From assembly GCA_027343965.1 (NCBI GenBank), contig DAHWJX010000172.1, positions 1 to 6,703 on the forward strand: a stretch of DNA of 6,703 nt, in the 5' to 3' direction. Of this stretch, positions 4,801-6,703 are shown one piece after another (position 1 is the stretch's first letter; each line of letters opens with the position of its first letter). The notes under the pieces are model-generated. The model was not told the origin of the DNA. It did not search any database and worked only from the letters and a program-made list of their open reading frames with translations. The DNA is from JAKACU01 sp021821185 (GTDB taxonomy: Bacteria > Bacillota > Bacilli > Alicyclobacillales > SLC66). The translations under genes were made by a program, and so were the position numbers.

Positions 4801-6093
4801 ATGAGCGTGAAATGGGAAAAAACCGAAGCCAATGTGGGTATTTTAGACGTTGAGGTTGCCTCTGAACAAGTCGATCGCGCGATTGATCGTGCGTTTAAAA
4901 AAGTAGTCAATCAAGTCAATGTTCCTGGTTTTAGAAAAGGTAAAGTACCGCGTCGGATTTTTGAAGCTCGTTTTGGCATTGAATCGTTATATCAAGATGC
5001 TTTGGATATCTTGCTTCCTGAAGCCTATTCGGCAGCTGTACTTGAAGCGATGCTTGAACCTATCGATCGTCCCAGTATCGATGTGGTGCAAATGGAAGCG
5101 GGCAAACCGTTAGTTTTTAAAGCCACAGTGACGGTAAGACCGGAAGTTGTTTTGGGTGATTATCGTGGCGTTACATATGAGGACAAATCTTTTGAGGTAA
5201 CCGAAGAGGATGTAGCAGCCGAATTTGACCGTATCCGCAATGGTCATGCTGAATTGCAAGTTGTTGATGATTCAACCGCAGAACTCAAAGACATTCTTGT
5301 TATGGATTTTAAAGGCTTTGTGGATGGACAACCTTTTGAAGGCGGTGAAGCCGAGAACTACCAGATTGAGCTTGGATCAGGAACGTTCGTGCCTGGATTT
5401 GAAGATCAACTTGTCGGTATCTCAGCTGGTGAAGATCGGGAGATTGTGATCACGTTCCCGGAAGATTACCATGTGAAGTCTTTAGCAAACCAAGAAGCTC
5501 ACTTTCAAGTGCATGTGCATGACGTGAAACGTCGCGTGTTGCCGGAACTTGATGATGACTTCGCTCGCGATGTCAGCGAATTCGATACGATCGAAGAATA
5601 TAAAGCAAGTGTTGTCAAAGAACTCGAACACCGCGCAGAACATGAACATGAGCATTATGTGCAAGACGCAGTGATCGAAAAAGTCGTTGATGGTGCGACG
5701 ATCGATCTGCCTGCTGTCATGATCGAAAGTGAAATCGACAGTCAAGTGCGTGATTTTAGTGCCCGCTTGGAGCAACAAGGTATTCCTTTGGATGCTTACC
5801 AAGAGTTCACTGGCACAACGGTGGAAGAACTTAGGGCTCAGTTTCGTGAAGATGCAGAACGTCGAGTTCGCACGTCCTTAGTTCTTGAAGCGATTGCTAA
5901 AGCAGAGGATTTTCAAATTAGCGATGAAGAAGTTGACCTTGAGGTACAAAAAATCGCTGATGCAGCACGCCTTGAATTTGCAGATGCAAAGGAACTTCTA
6001 AGCAACAATGATTCAGGACTTGCATCGATTAAAGATGGCATTCTATCACGCAAAGCCGTGGAATTTCTTGTCCAGCATAGCGTTCAAGCTTAA
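4801..6093 (+). CDS. tig: Trigger factor, ribosome-associated chaperone and prolyl isomerase
   Basis: Binds ribosomal protein L23 at the exit tunnel and shields nascent chains; it also has peptidyl-prolyl isomerase activity. The 430 residues match the family. Domains: ribosome-binding tail about 1-115 with the signature GFRKGKVP (43-50); FKBP-like isomerase about 160-245, including FEGGEAENYQIELGSGTFVPG (split here at 179-190 and 191-199) and the GFEDQL segment; C-terminal helical arms 250-430. The ATG at 4801 follows GGAGG (4786-4790) at 10-nt spacing. The frame is open 20 codons further up, but that part is the tRNA gene. The tRNA ends only 25 nt upstream and no terminator lies between, so the two probably share a promoter. 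A histidine-rich patch (His277, 281, 283, 285) lies in the C-terminal domain. Confidence 0.96.
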   Translation: MSVKWEKTEANVGILDVEVASEQVDRAIDRAFKKVVNQVNVPGFRKGKVPRRIFEARFGIESLYQDALDILLPEAYSAAVLEAMLEPIDRPSIDVVQMEAGKPLVFKATVTVRPEVVLGDYRGVTYEDKSFEVTEEDVAAEFDRIRNGHAELQVVDDSTAELKDILVMDFKGFVDGQPFEGGEAENYQIELGSGTFVPGFEDQLVGISAGEDREIVITFPEDYHVKSLANQEAHFQVHVHDVKRRVLPELDDDFARDVSEFDTIEEYKASVVKELEHRAEHEHEHYVQDAVIEKVVDGATIDLPAVMIESEIDSQVRDFSARLEQQGIPLDAYQEFTGTTVEELRAQFREDAERRVRTSLVLEAIAKAEDFQISDEEVDLEVQKIADAARLEFADAKELLSNNDSGLASIKDGILSRKAVEFLVQHSVQA

Positions 6094-6123
6094 GATTGTG
6101 TACAATGAGTATGCATTATCATT

Positions 6124-6153
6124 ATAAGGCACAATGTATGTGCCTTATTTTTT
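6124..6153 (+). terminator. Strong rho-independent terminator after tig
   Basis: ATAAGGCACA (6124-6133) pairs perfectly with TGTGCCTTAT (6139-6148) around ATGTA, followed by T to 6153. A 10-bp uninterrupted stem and T run make this the clearest terminator in the window. It separates tig from clpP. Confidence 0.88.
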
Positions 6154-6197
6154 CCTAGGCGGCGTATTGGCGCAGTCTAGTTAGGAGGATAAAACAG

Positions 6198-6703
6198 ATG
6201 AGTCTTGTACCGATGGTGATTGAACAAACCAGTCGCGGAGAACGAGCATACGACATCTATTCGAGGTTACTGAAAGATCGCATCATTTTTATTGGTACAC
6301 CGATTGATGATTACGTTGCCAACTCTGTCGTAGCTCAGCTGTTATTTTTAGCTTCTGAAGACGGTGAGAAGGATATTAGCCTCTACATCAATAGCCCTGG
6401 TGGATCTGTCACAGCTGGGATGGCTATTTTTGATACAATGCAGTATATTAAACCTCAAGTTTCGACGATCTGCGTTGGTCTTGCTGCAAGCATGGCATCG
6501 TTGTTGCTTACAGCCGGCGCCAAAGGTAAGAGGTACGCGTTGCCGAACAGTGAGATTATGATTCATCAGCCTCTGGGTGGTGTTCAGGGGCAGGCATCTG
6601 ATATTAAAATTCACGCCGAGTGGATTTTAAAGACCCGTCGCAAATTGAACATGATTTATGTCGAACGCACCGGTCAATCGCTAGAACGCATTGAACAGGA
6701 TAC
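6198..6703 (+). CDS. clpP: ATP-dependent Clp protease proteolytic subunit (3' end outside the window)
   Basis: Serine protease that forms two stacked heptameric rings and degrades proteins fed in by ClpX or ClpC. The first 168 residues of about 195 are present. The N terminus MSLVPMVIEQTSRGERAYDI is typical, catalytic Ser98 lies in GLAASMAS and His123 in MIHQPLGG; INSPGGSV (64-71) forms the oxyanion region. The window ends at IEQDT, just before the stretch that carries the catalytic aspartate in homologs. The ATG has AGGAGGA (6183-6189) at 8-nt spacing. The 44 nt between the tig terminator and the ATG contain no clear promoter and no CtsR-like repeat, so its promoter is not resolved. Linkage after tig suggests clpX follows, as in many bacteria. 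Confidence 0.96.
   Translation, partial: MSLVPMVIEQTSRGERAYDIYSRLLKDRIIFIGTPIDDYVANSVVAQLLFLASEDGEKDISLYINSPGGSVTAGMAIFDTMQYIKPQVSTICVGLAASMASLLLTAGAKGKRYALPNSEIMIHQPLGGVQGQASDIKIHAEWILKTRRKLNMIYVERTGQSLERIEQD

Noticed and set aside
5482..5802. Minus-strand frame of 106 residues within tig
   Set aside because: It is antisense to a well-conserved gene and its composition follows from the complement of tig codons.
6095..6106. ATTGTGTACAAT after tig, sharing TGTGTACAAT with the marR promoter (1922-1931), as a possible MarR operator
   Set aside because: Shared 10-mers are expected by chance in 6.7 kb, the marR copy lacks the left half, and there is no promoter at the tig end for it to control.
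1..6703. CRISPR array, riboswitch, phage genes or attachment site at the tRNA
   Set aside because: No regularly spaced repeats and no leader long enough for a known riboswitch. The tRNA 3' end is followed directly by tig with no integrase and no second copy of the tRNA end.

Overview
The window looks like a chromosomal segment of a low-to-moderate GC Firmicute of the Bacillales type. The order marR-like / glutamate racemase / RNase PH / XTP pyrophosphatase follows the ysmB-racE-(gerM)-rph-ysnA block of Bacillus subtilis. Shine-Dalgarno sites are strong, GTG starts are used, and sigma-A-type promoters can be read by eye. Linkage of tig to clpP is unlike B. subtilis and would fit an Alicyclobacillaceae-like or other deeper Firmicute lineage. 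That placement is inference; no ribosomal RNA is present to settle it.

Region by region: (1) 1-507 is the 3' end of an IS1380-like insertion sequence, containing the C-terminal part of its transposase with the Y-2-R-3-E-6-K signature and a terminator-like hairpin inside the coding end. (2) 505-800 holds what I read as a compact type I toxin-antitoxin locus. It has a 28-residue one-helix membrane peptide with a GTG start and a near-ideal Shine-Dalgarno site, facing a convergent antisense RNA of about 70 nt with its own extended -10 promoter and terminator. (3) 801-942 has no supported gene. (4) 943-1818, minus strand, is purU (formyltetrahydrofolate deformylase), divergent from (5) a MarR-family regulator at 1962-2417; two face-to-back promoters lie in the gap. 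(6) 2483-4663 is a tight run murI/racE - rph - rdgB, in which racE and rph overlap by 14 nt. (7) 4656-6153 has a promoter, tRNA-Arg(UCU), the trigger factor gene tig only 25 nt after the tRNA, and a strong terminator. (8) 6198-6703 is clpP, cut by the window end just before the region of its catalytic aspartate.

Functionally the right two thirds is housekeeping: D-glutamate supply for peptidoglycan, tRNA 3'-end trimming, nucleotide-pool sanitation, nascent-chain folding and regulated proteolysis. The left third is accessory DNA, with an insertion sequence abutting a candidate toxin locus. The most interesting object is that candidate locus, which automated annotation would probably miss because the peptide is 28 residues long and starts with GTG.
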